The notes below the pieces were generated by a model. It was given only the letters and a program-made list of their open reading frames with translations. It was not told the DNA's origin and did not search any database. Positions 36,894 to 45,198 of a stretch of 64,000 nucleotides of DNA are shown here, piece by piece (position 1 is the stretch's first letter; every line of letters begins with the position of its first letter). Location of the stretch: the NCBI RefSeq assembly GCF_010731895.1, contig NZ_AP022596.1, positions 4,774,001 to 4,838,000 of the forward strand, written 5' to 3'. This DNA comes from Mycolicibacterium helvum (GTDB lineage: Bacteria > Actinomycetota > Actinomycetes > Mycobacteriales > Mycobacteriaceae). Both the position numbers and the translations under genes were made by a program.

Positions 36894-39467
36894 ATGGCGA
36901 ACAAGACGGCCGCTCGCTCAAGCGCGCGAACGACCAGGTCAAAGGGTGCGTCGCGGTCGGCCAAACCGGCCCCGCGGCGCAAGCCCGCCAAGAAGCGCAA
37001 CTCCTCGCCGGTCGCCACCGCCGCAGCAGCCACTGGACGGGCTGCGCGGGCGACCTGGCTGATGTTGGCCAAGGGGGCCGGCTCGACCGCCCGTTCGGTC
37101 GGTCGAGCCGGTGACATCGAACCCGGTCATCGTCGCGACGGGCTCGCGCTGGGGCTGTTGGCCGTCGGGGTCGTGATCGCCGCCAGTTCCTGGTTCGACG
37201 CCGCCCGCCCGGTGGGCGCCTGGATCGACTCGGTGCTGCGCACCCTGGTCGGCGGTGCGGTGGTTCTGCTGCCCGTCATCATCTGCGCGATCGCCGTCCT
37301 GCTGATGCGCACCGAACCCAACCCCGACGCCCGCCCACGTCTGATCCTGGGCTGCGCCATGATCGCCTTGCCGGTGCTGGGCCTGTGGCACCTGTGGTCG
37401 GGTGCGCCGCAGGATCCGGCCGCCCGGCAGCGCGCTGCGGGCTTCATCGGCTTCGCTATCGGCGGCCCGCTCTCCGACGGGCTGACTTCGTGGATCGCCG
37501 CCCCCCTGCTCATCATCGCCGCACTGTTCGGGGTGCTGCTGCTGACCGGCACCACGATCCGCGAGGTGCCCGAGACGCTCTACGCGATGTTCAGCACCCG
37601 CGGCCGCTACGACGAGGACGACGAGTACGACGACGAGTACGACGGCGAGTACGAGGACGAGTACGACGAGCCCGCCGTTGCCGAACAGGCTGAGCCTGAG
37701 GACTTCTCCGACGGCTACTACGACGATCCCCGGTCCTACACCGACGAGGCCCCGGCCTGGCCGGCGGCGCAGGGGCCGGTGGGCACGCCGCTGGACAACT
37801 ATCCGCTCGAGGAAGATGCGCCCACCGCTCCCGAGCCGGCCAAGTCGCGGCGCAAGAAGCCGACACTCAACCAGGACACACCCGACCAGGACGCTGCCAA
37901 GCCGGACGCTCCCAAGCAGGACATCGTCAAGCAGGACACCAAGGTTCTCGATCGGGTGGTCGAAGGTCCCTACACCCTGCCGTCGCTGGATCTGCTGGTG
38001 GCCGGCGATCCGCCGAAGCGGCGTAGCGCGGCCAATGACCAAATGGTGGAGCGGATTTCGTCGGTTCTGCAACAGTTCAAGGTCGACGCCAGAGTGACCG
38101 GCTGTACCAGGGGGCCGACCGTCACCCGCTACGAGGTCGAGCTCGGTCCTGGCGTCAAGGTCGAAAAAATTACTGCGCTGCAACGCAATATCGCCTACGC
38201 CGTGGCCACCGAGAGCGTCCGGATCCTGGCGCCGATCCCCGGTAAGTCAGCCGTCGGCATCGAGGTGCCCAACACCGACCGCGAAACGGTCCGTCTCGCA
38301 GACGTTCTCACCGCGCCGTCCACCCGCGGCGACCACCGCCCATTGGTGATCGGGCTAGGCAAGGACATCGAGGGCCATTTCGTCTCGGCGAATCTCGCCG
38401 ATATGCCGCACCTGCTGGTGGCCGGCTCGACCGGCTCGGGCAAGTCCAGCTTCGTCAACTCGATGCTGGTCTCGCTGCTGGCCCGCGCCACCCCCGAAGA
38501 AGTGCGGATGATCCTCATCGACCCGAAGATGGTGGAACTCACGCCGTATGAGGGCATTCCACACCTGATCACGCCGATCATCACCCAACCCAAGAAGGCG
38601 GCCGCGGCGCTGGCCTGGCTGGTCGAGGAGATGGAGCAGCGCTACCAGGACATGCAGGCATCGCGGGTGCGCCACATCAAGGACTTCAACGCCAAGGTGC
38701 GCTCCGGGGAGATCACCGCGCCGCTGGGCAGCCAGCGCGTGTACAAGCCGTACCCGCTCATTCTGGCGGTCGTCGACGAGCTGGCCGACCTGATGATGAC
38801 CGCGCCGCGTGACGTCGAGGAAGCCATCGTGCGGATCACCCAGAAGGCCCGTGCGGCCGGTATCCACCTGGTGCTGGCCACCCAGCGGCCGTCGGTCGAC
38901 GTGGTCACCGGTCTGATCAAGACCAACGTGCCCTCGCGGTTGTCGTTCGCGACGTCATCGCTGACCGACAGCCGGGTCATCCTCGACCAGCCGGGCGCCG
39001 AGAAGCTGATCGGCATGGGCGATGGCCTGTTCTTGCCGATGGGCGCAGGCAAGCCGGAACGGCTGCAGGGTGCCTACGTCAGCGACGAGGAGATCCAGGC
39101 CGTCGTCCAGGCCTGCAAGGACCAGGCCGAGCCGGAGTACACCGAAGGCGTCACCGCCGCCAAGCCGGCCGGGGAACGCACCGACGTCGACCCCGACATC
39201 GGCGACGACATGGACGTCTTCCTGCAGGCCGTCGAGCTGGTGGTGTCCAGCCAGTTCGGCTCCACCTCGATGCTGCAGCGCAAGCTGAGGGTCGGCTTCG
39301 CCAAGGCCGGCCGGTTGATGGACCTGATGGAGACCCGCAACATCGTCGGGCCCTCGGAGGGATCCAAGGCTCGCGAGGTGCTGGTCAAGCCCGACGAACT
39401 GGCCGGGACGCTGATGTTGATCCGCGGCGGCAGCGCCAACGACGACACCGACGACGAGGAGTTCTAG
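36894..39467 (+). CDS. ftsK: DNA translocase FtsK
   Basis: Septal DNA pump that segregates the chromosome terminus at division; 857 residues. A Lys/Arg-rich start, four hydrophobic segments between about residues 80 and 230, then a linker with an acidic tract near 240-270 (DEDDEYDDEYDGEYEDEY) and Asp/Pro/Lys repeats, a motor domain with Walker A GSTGSGKS near 511 and ATQRPSVDVVTGLIKTNVPSR, and a C-terminal gamma winged helix for KOPS binding. ATG 36894 has TACGCT 7 bases upstream (leaderless type); the frame runs back to 36852 without similarity. Confidence 0.96.
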   Translation: MANKTAARSSARTTRSKGASRSAKPAPRRKPAKKRNSSPVATAAAATGRAARATWLMLAKGAGSTARSVGRAGDIEPGHRRDGLALGLLAVGVVIAASSWFDAARPVGAWIDSVLRTLVGGAVVLLPVIICAIAVLLMRTEPNPDARPRLILGCAMIALPVLGLWHLWSGAPQDPAARQRAAGFIGFAIGGPLSDGLTSWIAAPLLIIAALFGVLLLTGTTIREVPETLYAMFSTRGRYDEDDEYDDEYDGEYEDEYDEPAVAEQAEPEDFSDGYYDDPRSYTDEAPAWPAAQGPVGTPLDNYPLEEDAPTAPEPAKSRRKKPTLNQDTPDQDAAKPDAPKQDIVKQDTKVLDRVVEGPYTLPSLDLLVAGDPPKRRSAANDQMVERISSVLQQFKVDARVTGCTRGPTVTRYEVELGPGVKVEKITALQRNIAYAVATESVRILAPIPGKSAVGIEVPNTDRETVRLADVLTAPSTRGDHRPLVIGLGKDIEGHFVSANLADMPHLLVAGSTGSGKSSFVNSMLVSLLARATPEEVRMILIDPKMVELTPYEGIPHLITPIITQPKKAAAALAWLVEEMEQRYQDMQASRVRHIKDFNAKVRSGEITAPLGSQRVYKPYPLILAVVDELADLMMTAPRDVEEAIVRITQKARAAGIHLVLATQRPSVDVVTGLIKTNVPSRLSFATSSLTDSRVILDQPGAEKLIGMGDGLFLPMGAGKPERLQGAYVSDEEIQAVVQACKDQAEPEYTEGVTAAKPAGERTDVDPDIGDDMDVFLQAVELVVSSQFGSTSMLQRKLRVGFAKAGRLMDLMETRNIVGPSEGSKAREVLVKPDELAGTLMLIRGGSANDDTDDEEF

Positions 39468-39512
39468 CGTTGGTTGAGCCCCCACGTCGCATATTCCACG
39501 CAGGAATGACAC

Positions 39513-39524
39513 GTGAGCGCTCAC
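39513..39524. repeat. 12-bp perfect palindrome between ftsK and the DUF559 gene
   Basis: GTGAGCGCTCAC is its own reverse complement. It lies between convergent genes and may help end transcription. Its right half belongs to an 11-base sequence repeated at 40428-40438. Confidence 0.5.
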
Positions 39525-40376
39525 TCAACTTGCGGCCCGCTGTGATCGGGCGTCCCACGCCCGCTTAACGCGGCTGATGACATCTGGACGACGGTGGTCA
39601 GCCAGCACGCGCACCACGATCCAGCCGACCGATCCCAGGTAGTCGTGCCGCTCAACATCGATGGTGTAGGCGGCCCGGCTGGTGCGGTGATGTTCACCGT
39701 CGTACTCCACGGCCACCAGGATGTCGGGCCACCCCATGTCCAGGTAGTACCAGCGACCATGAGGCCGGGTGACGGGGATCTGCGTCGTCGGCCGCGGGAA
39801 GCCGGCGTCGATGAGATCAAGCCGCAGGTACGTCTCCCGCGGTGACTGCGCACCGGCGTCGACGGCATCCAGCCTGGAAGGCAGGCCGCGGACGCCTCGC
39901 AGACGTGGATGAGCGTCGGCAACGGCAAGGACGTCGCTGGCGGAGAAGTGGGTCGCGTTGGCCAGCGCATCCAGGTCTGCGATCCCGCGGCGGATGGAGG
40001 GACCGCGGCGCGCCAGATCGAATGCGGTTCGGGCGACTGTTGTGACGGGTAAGCCGCCGCGACAGGTGAGTTCTTCCGCGAGCAGGGTTTCACGGCGTGT
40101 GACGACGCCACGCGGACTGCGATTGTTGGCGAAGTTGAGCTCGATCGGGATGTCAGGGTCGACCCATCGGGCACCGTGTAGCGCCGCCGCCGCACGGCCG
40201 GTGACTGTCGCCTGCCGCCCCGACCACAGCCAGGCCGCAGTGATGCGGTCCAGCAGCGTCAGGTCCCCGCGCGGAGCGTAGACATCGGGGAAGACGCGCT
40301 GATGGGTGTTTGCGAGCTGGTAGCGGTTCACCCGCCCAGCCGCCAATGCTGCACTGCCAACGAACACCCGCGTCAT
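39525..40376 (-). CDS. DUF559/AbiEi-like protein with endonuclease-type fold
   Basis: 283 residues of a family abundant in mycobacteria. N-terminal part resembles an AbiEi-type winged-helix domain (RVNRYQLANTHQRVFPDVYAP, GRAAAALHGARW). The C-terminal DUF559 domain, PHGRWYYLDMGWPDILVAVEYDGEHH, has the D-x(n)-E-x-D arrangement of restriction-like (Vsr-type) nucleases. No partner antitoxin is adjacent. ATG 40376 is chosen as the family start; an upstream start at 40427 is possible. It is an insertion between ftsK and argA relative to M. tuberculosis, flanked by an 11-base direct repeat. Confidence 0.78.
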   Translation of the reverse strand: MTRVFVGSAALAAGRVNRYQLANTHQRVFPDVYAPRGDLTLLDRITAAWLWSGRQATVTGRAAAALHGARWVDPDIPIELNFANNRSPRGVVTRRETLLAEELTCRGGLPVTTVARTAFDLARRGPSIRRGIADLDALANATHFSASDVLAVADAHPRLRGVRGLPSRLDAVDAGAQSPRETYLRLDLIDAGFPRPTTQIPVTRPHGRWYYLDMGWPDILVAVEYDGEHHRTSRAAYTIDVERHDYLGSVGWIVVRVLADHRRPDVISRVKRAWDARSQRAAS

Positions 40377-40442
40377 GCCGCTCAACGCTGCCAGTCGACC
40401 TGCCGGCCCGCTTTCAGCTATCCACAACGCTCACTCAATGCG

Positions 40443-40943
40443 CTAGAGGATCAGCAGCATGCGGGTATTGCCCAGAATGTTCGGCTTCACATATGACAGG
40501 TCGAGGAATTCCGCGACACCGATGTCATAGGAGCGGCACATCTCCTCGTACACCTCGGAGGTGACGGGCGTTCCCTCGATCTCGGCGAAGCCGTGCCGGG
40601 TGAAGAACTCCGTCTCGAACGTCAGCACGAACAGCCGCTCTAGCTGTAGCTCGCGGGCCACCGTGAGCAGCTGGTCGACGATCGCGTGCCCGATGCCGCG
40701 GCCCTTGATCTTCGGATTGACCGCGACGGTGCGCACCTCACCCAGATCCGCCCACAAGACGTGGAGCGCCCCGCACCCCACGACCTCGCCGTCGAGCTCG
40801 GCCACCCAGAACTCCTGGACCGCCTCGTATAGCGTGACCAGGTTCTTCTCCAGCAGAATCCGGCCGGCATAGGTGTCGACCAGACGCTTGATGTCGGGGA
40901 CATCCGAGGTGCGGGCGCGGCGGATGACGACATCGTCGCTCAC
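40443..40943 (-). CDS. argA: Amino-acid (glutamate) N-acetyltransferase ArgA
   Basis: GNAT acetyltransferase of 166 residues that makes N-acetylglutamate for arginine synthesis; homologue of M. tuberculosis Rv2747. Reads VIRRARTSDVPDIKRLVDTYAGRILLEK, then ALHVLWADLGEVRTVAVNPKIKGRGIGHAI with the acetyl-CoA loop (Q/RGxGxG form), and FVLTFETEFFTRHGF. It lacks the kinase-like domain of classical ArgA, as is usual in actinobacteria. GTG 40943 has GAGGGGGT upstream; a frame to 41219 exists but reads into pgsA's promoter. Confidence 0.9.
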   Translation of the reverse strand: MSDDVVIRRARTSDVPDIKRLVDTYAGRILLEKNLVTLYEAVQEFWVAELDGEVVGCGALHVLWADLGEVRTVAVNPKIKGRGIGHAIVDQLLTVARELQLERLFVLTFETEFFTRHGFAEIEGTPVTSEVYEEMCRSYDIGVAEFLDLSYVKPNILGNTRMLLIL

Positions 40944-41050
40944 GCGACCCCCTCGCAGGCTCGGTCGCCGCGCGCCATCCGTTGGTTCGCTCCGCAAGCG
41001 TCGTTCACGGGTGCAGAGTATCGGGCGTGAGGGCCCGGCCTGCCAACCGA

Positions 41051-41056
41051 TATTCT
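41051..41056 (+). promoter_or_regulatory. Leaderless -10 element (TATTCT) of pgsA
   Basis: TATTCT lies 6 bases before GTG 41063 and decides that start over the upstream in-frame GTG at 40982. Confidence 0.45.
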
Positions 41057-41062
41057 GATGCC

Positions 41063-41668
41063 GTGTCGGGACAACCCCAAACTCCTCCAGTGGTCCCGCG
41101 CGTGCGGGTGGCCAATGTCGCCAACTTGCTGACGGGGATGCGGCTGGTCCTGGTGCCGATCTTCCTCCTTGCCCTGTTCGCCGATAGTGGCCACGAATCC
41201 TCCTACCGGATAACTGCATTCGTGATCTTCACCGTTGCCGTCATCACCGATCACTTCGATGGTTTGCTGGCTCGCACCTACGGCATGGTCACCGAATTCG
41301 GCAAGCTCGCCGACCCCATCGCCGACAAGATGCTCATCGGCGCCGCGTTGATCGGGCTGTCGATGCTGGGCGATCTTCCGTGGTGGGTGACGGTGGTGAT
41401 CCTGATCCGCGAGCTCGGCATCACAGTGCTGCGGCTGGTCGTGCTGCGCCACGGAGTGATTCCGGCCGGCCGCGGGGGCAAGCTCAAGACCCTGGTGCAG
41501 GCCGTCGCGATCGGCCTGTTCGTGCTGCCGCTGCACAACTGGCCGTCGCCCTGGCTCACGGTGGCCTGGGTGATCATGTGGGCCGCGATCGTGCTCACGG
41601 TGCTCACCGGCGTCGACTACGTGGTGTCGGCGGTCAAGGACTCCCGTGATCGATCCGCTGGTCGATGA
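41063..41668 (+). CDS. pgsA: CDP-diacylglycerol-glycerol-3-phosphate phosphatidyltransferase PgsA
   Basis: Membrane enzyme for phosphatidylglycerol phosphate synthesis; 201 residues, homologue of M. tuberculosis Rv2746c (PgsA3). The CDP-alcohol phosphotransferase motif D-G-x2-A-R-x8-G-x3-D-x3-D is complete in DGLLARTYGMVTEFGKLAD followed by PIAD. About five hydrophobic helices. Upstream of the clgR-psp cluster as in M. tuberculosis, fitting envelope lipid supply next to envelope stress genes. The last 23 bases overlap the CinA-like gene. Confidence 0.93.
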   Translation: MSGQPQTPPVVPRVRVANVANLLTGMRLVLVPIFLLALFADSGHESSYRITAFVIFTVAVITDHFDGLLARTYGMVTEFGKLADPIADKMLIGAALIGLSMLGDLPWWVTVVILIRELGITVLRLVVLRHGVIPAGRGGKLKTLVQAVAIGLFVLPLHNWPSPWLTVAWVIMWAAIVLTVLTGVDYVVSAVKDSRDRSAGR

Positions 41669-42134
41669 CGCAGCGCGCGCGCTGGTCGCGCTGCTGACGG
41701 CGCGCGGTCAGACCGTCGCGACCGCGGAATCACTGACCGCCGGGCTGCTGGCGGCCACGCTGGCCGGGGTACCCGGTGCCAGCGCTGTGCTGGCCGGCGG
41801 CCTGATCACTTACACCGTCGAGACCAAGATCGCGCTGGGCGGTGTGCCGGGTGCGCTGCTCGATGACGTGGGCCCGGTGGCGGCGCCGACGGCGGCAGCG
41901 CTGGCGGAAGGGGCGCGAGACCGCTGTGCGGCGACCTGGGGTGTCGGCTTGACCGGGGTGGCAGGCCCGGAACCGCACGGCGGGCATCCGGTCGGCACGG
42001 TCTACCTGGGATTGGCCGGTCCGGGGCCGACGGAGGTTGCTGAGCTGCGGCTCGATGGATCACGCTGGGACATCCGGCTGGCCGCGGTGCACCAGGCCAT
42101 CGGCAGGCTGTCCGGCCTGGTCGAGCGGACTTGA
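41646..42134 (+). CDS. CinA C-terminal domain protein (nicotinamide-nucleotide amidase family)
   Basis: 162 residues covering only the CinA C-terminal amidase domain: VATAESLTAGLLAATLAGVPGASAVLAGGLITYTVETK, GVGLTGVAGPEPHGGHPVGTVYLGL. Family members deamidate NMN in NAD recycling (PncC). The usual ESxTGG is ESLTAG here. GTG 41646 lies inside the end of pgsA (23-base overlap), so the two are translated together. Confidence 0.88.
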   Translation: MIDPLVDDAARALVALLTARGQTVATAESLTAGLLAATLAGVPGASAVLAGGLITYTVETKIALGGVPGALLDDVGPVAAPTAAALAEGARDRCAATWGVGLTGVAGPEPHGGHPVGTVYLGLAGPGPTEVAELRLDGSRWDIRLAAVHQAIGRLSGLVERT

Positions 42135-42142
42135 GGTTTCCT

Positions 42143-42170
42143 GGGAACCAAATCGGTTCGTCGCGGCGTT
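42143..42170 (+). promoter_or_regulatory. ECF-sigma (SigE-like) promoter of clgR
   Basis: GGGAACC at 42143-42149 and CGTT at 42167-42170 with a 17-base gap match the mycobacterial SigE pattern GGGAAC[CT]...CGTT (spacing one or two longer than usual). In M. tuberculosis clgR is known to be SigE-controlled. The palindrome AGTTG-TTG-CAACT at 42176-42188 follows and could be an autoregulatory site. Confidence 0.5.
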
Positions 42171-42206
42171 GCAGTAGTTGTTGCAACTCTTGGAGAGGAC
42201 AGCTCG

Positions 42207-42542
42207 ATGGCCGTACTGCTGCGTGAGGTGATCGGTGACGTACTTCGCGGCGCCCGTACTTCGCAGGGACGCACCCTTCGCGAGGTGTCCGATACGGCCC
42301 GTGTCAGCCTCGGTTACCTGTCCGAGGTGGAGCGCGGTCGCAAAGAAGCCTCCAGCGAATTGCTCAGCGCGATCTGCAGCGCACTCGACGTCCCGCTGTC
42401 ACGGGTGCTGACCGATGCCGGAGAGAAAATGGCCGACCGAGAGCGCATCGCCCGGTTGACGGCCGTGCCTGCCGCGGACAACGTCATCGATGTCGCCACC
42501 AAGGTGGTTATCCCGCACCCTGTCGCGATGGCGGTCGCCTGA
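42207..42542 (+). CDS. clgR: XRE-family regulator ClgR
   Basis: 111-residue Cro/C1-type activator of clp protease and psp genes. Helix-turn-helix at about residues 10-65: [49 protein letters not shown]. The C-terminus PVAMAVA ends in small residues as expected for a ClpP substrate (the homologue is degraded by Clp). GGAGAGGA precedes ATG 42207. It begins the clgR-pspA-pspM cluster. Confidence 0.93.
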   Translation: MAVLLREVIGDVLRGARTSQGRTLREVSDTARVSLGYLSEVERGRKEASSELLSAICSALDVPLSRVLTDAGEKMADRERIARLTAVPAADNVIDVATKVVIPHPVAMAVA

Positions 42543-42670
42543 CCCCTGAACAGGGTCAGGTCCGGGCCACATGTGCACAGGGGTGTGGCCGGGCATCGGG
42601 AACCGATAAATTGGGCACTGCGAACTAACTGCGACCTAACTGCGGCACTCGATATGAAGGCGGGCAACTG

Positions 42671-43471
42671 ATGGCGAATCCGTTCACCAAGGCGTGGAAG
42701 TACCTGATGGCGCTTTTCAACTCCAAGGTCGACGAATATGCCGACCCGAAGATCCAGATCCAGCAGGCAATCGAAGAGGCCCAGCGGCAGCATCAGGCGC
42801 TGACCCAGCAGGCCGCCCAGGTGATCGGAAACCAGCGCCAGCTCGAGATGCGGCTGAACCGCCAGCTCGCCGACATCGAGAAGTTGCAGGTCAATGTCCG
42901 GCAGGCGCTCACACTGGCCGATCAGGCCACCGCAACCGGTGACGGCGCCAAGGCCACCGAGTACAACAACGCCGCCGAAGCGTTCGCCGCGCAGTTGGTC
43001 ACCGCCGAGCAAAGCGTGGAGGACCTCAAGGGCCTGCACGACCAGGCGCTGCAGGCCGCGGGTCAGGCCAAGAAGGCCGTCGAACAGAACGCCATGATGC
43101 TCCAGCAGAAGATTGCCGAGCGCACCAAGCTGCTCAGCCAGCTCGAGCAAGCCAAGATGCAGGAGCAGGTCAGCGCGTCGCTGCGGTCGATGAGTGAGCT
43201 TGCCGCGCCTGGTAACACTCCGAGCCTCGACGAGGTTCGCGACAAGATCGAGGCCCGCTACGCCAATGCGATCGGTTCAGCCGAGCTGGCCCAGAACTCG
43301 GTACAGGGCCGCATGCTCGAGGTCCAGCAGGCCAGCGTCCAGATGGCCGGCCACTCCCGGCTCGAGCAGATCCGCGCGTCGATGCGCGGCGACGCTCTGC
43401 CTGCCGGTGGCGCCACCGCACCGGCCAGCCCTGCCAGCACACCCGAGCCCGAGCAGCCGCTCGGACAGTAG
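42671..43471 (+). CDS. pspA: PspA/IM30 family envelope-stress protein (35 kDa antigen homologue)
   Basis: 266 residues. Starts [42 protein letters not shown], an amphipathic membrane-binding helix followed by long coiled coils rich in Gln/Glu/Lys up to about residue 225, and a Pro/Ala tail. Like other PspA/ESCRT-III-type proteins it should assemble on damaged membrane and bind its regulator. Homologue of M. tuberculosis Rv2744c. 128 bases after clgR; GAAGGCGGGCAACTG precedes the ATG. Confidence 0.94.
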   Translation: MANPFTKAWKYLMALFNSKVDEYADPKIQIQQAIEEAQRQHQALTQQAAQVIGNQRQLEMRLNRQLADIEKLQVNVRQALTLADQATATGDGAKATEYNNAAEAFAAQLVTAEQSVEDLKGLHDQALQAAGQAKKAVEQNAMMLQQKIAERTKLLSQLEQAKMQEQVSASLRSMSELAAPGNTPSLDEVRDKIEARYANAIGSAELAQNSVQGRMLEVQQASVQMAGHSRLEQIRASMRGDALPAGGATAPASPASTPEPEQPLGQ

Positions 43472-43486
43472 GAGGCGAATAGTTCG

Positions 43487-44317
43487 ATGGCGGTGACACC
43501 GGACAAACCGGGATTCGTAGCGCGCCAATGGCGTTCGGTCATGCAGCGCGGAATCGACACCGTCAGCGAGTACGCCGACGTGGCGGCCCAAAAGCTCAGT
43601 GCTGCTGCCGATCCACGTGCCAGGCTGCTGCGCAAGCGGCGCTGGGCGTTGCGGCTGGCTCTGTTCTTCGGCTTTGCATCGGTGTTCTGGGTGCTGGTCA
43701 CCGGGCTGCTGGCGACATGGAGCACACCGGTGTGGGCGCTGCTGATCACAGGTGTCATCGCCGCGGGTGCCGCAGTACCCGCGACCCTGCTGTTGTTGCG
43801 CTACCGCTGGCTTCGGGCCGAGCCGCTGCCGCCGCAGCGTCAGGCCAGCGGCCGACGGCTGCCGCCGCACGGGTCGGTTGCCCGGCCGTCGATGTCAGCG
43901 CTGGGCGCCTCCGAGCGGGGGTTTCATTCCCTACTGGGTGTGATGACGCGCGGGAACATGCTGCCGCCAGAGGAGATTCGCGAGCTGACCGAGGCCGCCG
44001 ACCGCACCGCGGCGACCATGGCGGCGACTGCCGCCGAAGTGGTCTCGATGGAACGCGCCGCGAACGAGACCCCGCATTCGCGGTCGTATCTGGCGCCGAC
44101 CATCAACGCGTTCACCGCTCAGCTCAATGCCGGTGTGCGGCAGTACAACGAAATGGTGACCGCCGCAGCGCAACTGGTGTCGGCGGCCAACACCGGCTCG
44201 ATGTCCAGTTCGCCGATGTCCCAGCAGCGCTACCGCAACGAGCTGGCCGGCGCGACCGATCGCCTGATGGGCTGGGCGCAGGCCTTCGACGAGTTGGGCC
44301 AGCTCCGTCGGGCCTAG
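43487..44317 (+). CDS. pspM: PspM-like two-helix membrane partner of PspA
   Basis: 276 residues, homologue of M. tuberculosis Rv2743c. Two membrane helices near 53-77 (LALFFGFASVFWVLVTGLLATW) and 80-102 (PVWALLITGVIAAGAAVPATLLLL) and a cytoplasmic helical C-terminus (LTEAADRTAATMAATAAEVVSME). In M. tuberculosis PspM joins PspA and ClgR in the envelope-stress chain. GGAGGCGAATAGTTCG precedes ATG 43487, 15 bases after pspA. No pspN-like gene follows; the next gene is convergent and overlaps by 4 bases. Confidence 0.87.
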   Translation: MAVTPDKPGFVARQWRSVMQRGIDTVSEYADVAAQKLSAAADPRARLLRKRRWALRLALFFGFASVFWVLVTGLLATWSTPVWALLITGVIAAGAAVPATLLLLRYRWLRAEPLPPQRQASGRRLPPHGSVARPSMSALGASERGFHSLLGVMTRGNMLPPEEIRELTEAADRTAATMAATAAEVVSMERAANETPHSRSYLAPTINAFTAQLNAGVRQYNEMVTAAAQLVSAANTGSMSSSPMSQQRYRNELAGATDRLMGWAQAFDELGQLRRA

Positions 44318-44706
44318 AGCGTTGAGCGCGGCCCGAACCGCTCCACATAGGACTCGTGCTTGCCGGCGTTGCGCTCACGCTCGAGCTTCTCGATCAGGTC
44401 GGGATCGAGCTGATGTACCCGCAGCATGTGCTTGCGCCAGATCTTGTTCAGTGCGTGTGAGAAGTAGATGAACGGGATCAGAATCGGGACCGTCATACTG
44501 GCCCGCACCCACATGGCGGTCGGCACCAGCCAGAACGGGGCGAGGATGAGCACCGCGGGCACCAGTACACGGAGCATGACGCGCCGGGTGGCGCCGGGAC
44601 CGGTGAGGTCGTTGCGGACCCAGTCCAGCATCGAGTCCGGCAACCGTCTACCCAAGTAGTAGCCGACCAGCTGGAACAGGTTGGGTTTCGTACGCTCAGT
44701 GCTAAT
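44314..44706 (-). CDS. DUF5313 family membrane protein, apparent ATT start
   Basis: 130 residues from an ATT codon at 44706. AGGAGAT lies 6 bases upstream of it, and the residues it adds, (M)STERTKPNLFQLVGYYLGRR, give the expected N-terminus, whereas the first conventional start (TTG 44655) cuts into it. Two membrane helices follow (VMLRVLVPAVLILAPFWLVP and a second at MTVPILIPFIYFSHAL), then a basic tail. The family is of unknown function. It begins 9 bases after the ephG stop, so both are on one transcript. Confidence 0.75.
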   Translation of the reverse strand: MSTERTKPNLFQLVGYYLGRRLPDSMLDWVRNDLTGPGATRRVMLRVLVPAVLILAPFWLVPTAMWVRASMTVPILIPFIYFSHALNKIWRKHMLRVHQLDPDLIEKLERERNAGKHESYVERFGPRSTL

Positions 44707-44715
44707 CGTGATCTC

Positions 44716-45156
44716 CTACAGAGTCGGGCGCAGGGCGGGGACAACGGCGCCCAGAATGCCGCGAATGATAGCTTTGGTGAAGTCGAACATGTCGAAGTAG
44801 TCCCGCCACAACGTGATTCGGCCGTTGCGCACCTCGAAGACACCGCACACCCAGAACTGTAGGCGCACCGGACCGATCGCCAGCACATCGGTGCGTTCGG
44901 TCAGCACCGCCGGGCCGTTGACGGCGATGCGGTGGATCTTCACCTCGAAGCCGCCTTTGCCTTCCATCCGGCGGAACAACTTCATGGTCCGCGCACGGCC
45001 GCGAATGGTGGGGAATCCGACGTTCTCGTAGACCAGGTTGTCGTCCAGTTGGGCGTCGGCGGTGGTCAGGTCCTGGTCTTGGAGTGCAGCCAGAAAGACC
45101 TCGACGGTATGAGCGTTGTCGATGTCGGAGCTCACGTTGGTGGTCTGCTCGGTCAT
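44716..45156 (-). CDS. ephG: Limonene-1,2-epoxide hydrolase family protein EphG
   Basis: 146 residues with the NTF2-like fold of the LEH epoxide hydrolases, homologue of M. tuberculosis Rv2740. The Asp-Arg-Asp catalytic set appears as R-T-D in LTERTDVLAIG and the later Asp in ITLWRDYFDMF; the Tyr and Asn that hold the water are likely in LVYENVGFP. It should open hydrophobic, perhaps sterol-derived, epoxides. ATG 45156; the frame is open far upstream to 46698 only as a shadow of the glycosyltransferase. Confidence 0.9.
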   Translation of the reverse strand: MTEQTTNVSSDIDNAHTVEVFLAALQDQDLTTADAQLDDNLVYENVGFPTIRGRARTMKLFRRMEGKGGFEVKIHRIAVNGPAVLTERTDVLAIGPVRLQFWVCGVFEVRNGRITLWRDYFDMFDFTKAIIRGILGAVVPALRPTL

Positions 45157-45198
45157 GCATGCCAGCCTAGGCTTTGTGCTCTGTGGCAGGGTAGGCCC

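Noticed and set aside
41646..41668. CinA-like gene as a truncated full-length CinA
   Set aside because: No molybdopterin-binding-like N-terminal domain is seen upstream; stand-alone C-terminal amidases are common, so truncation need not be assumed.
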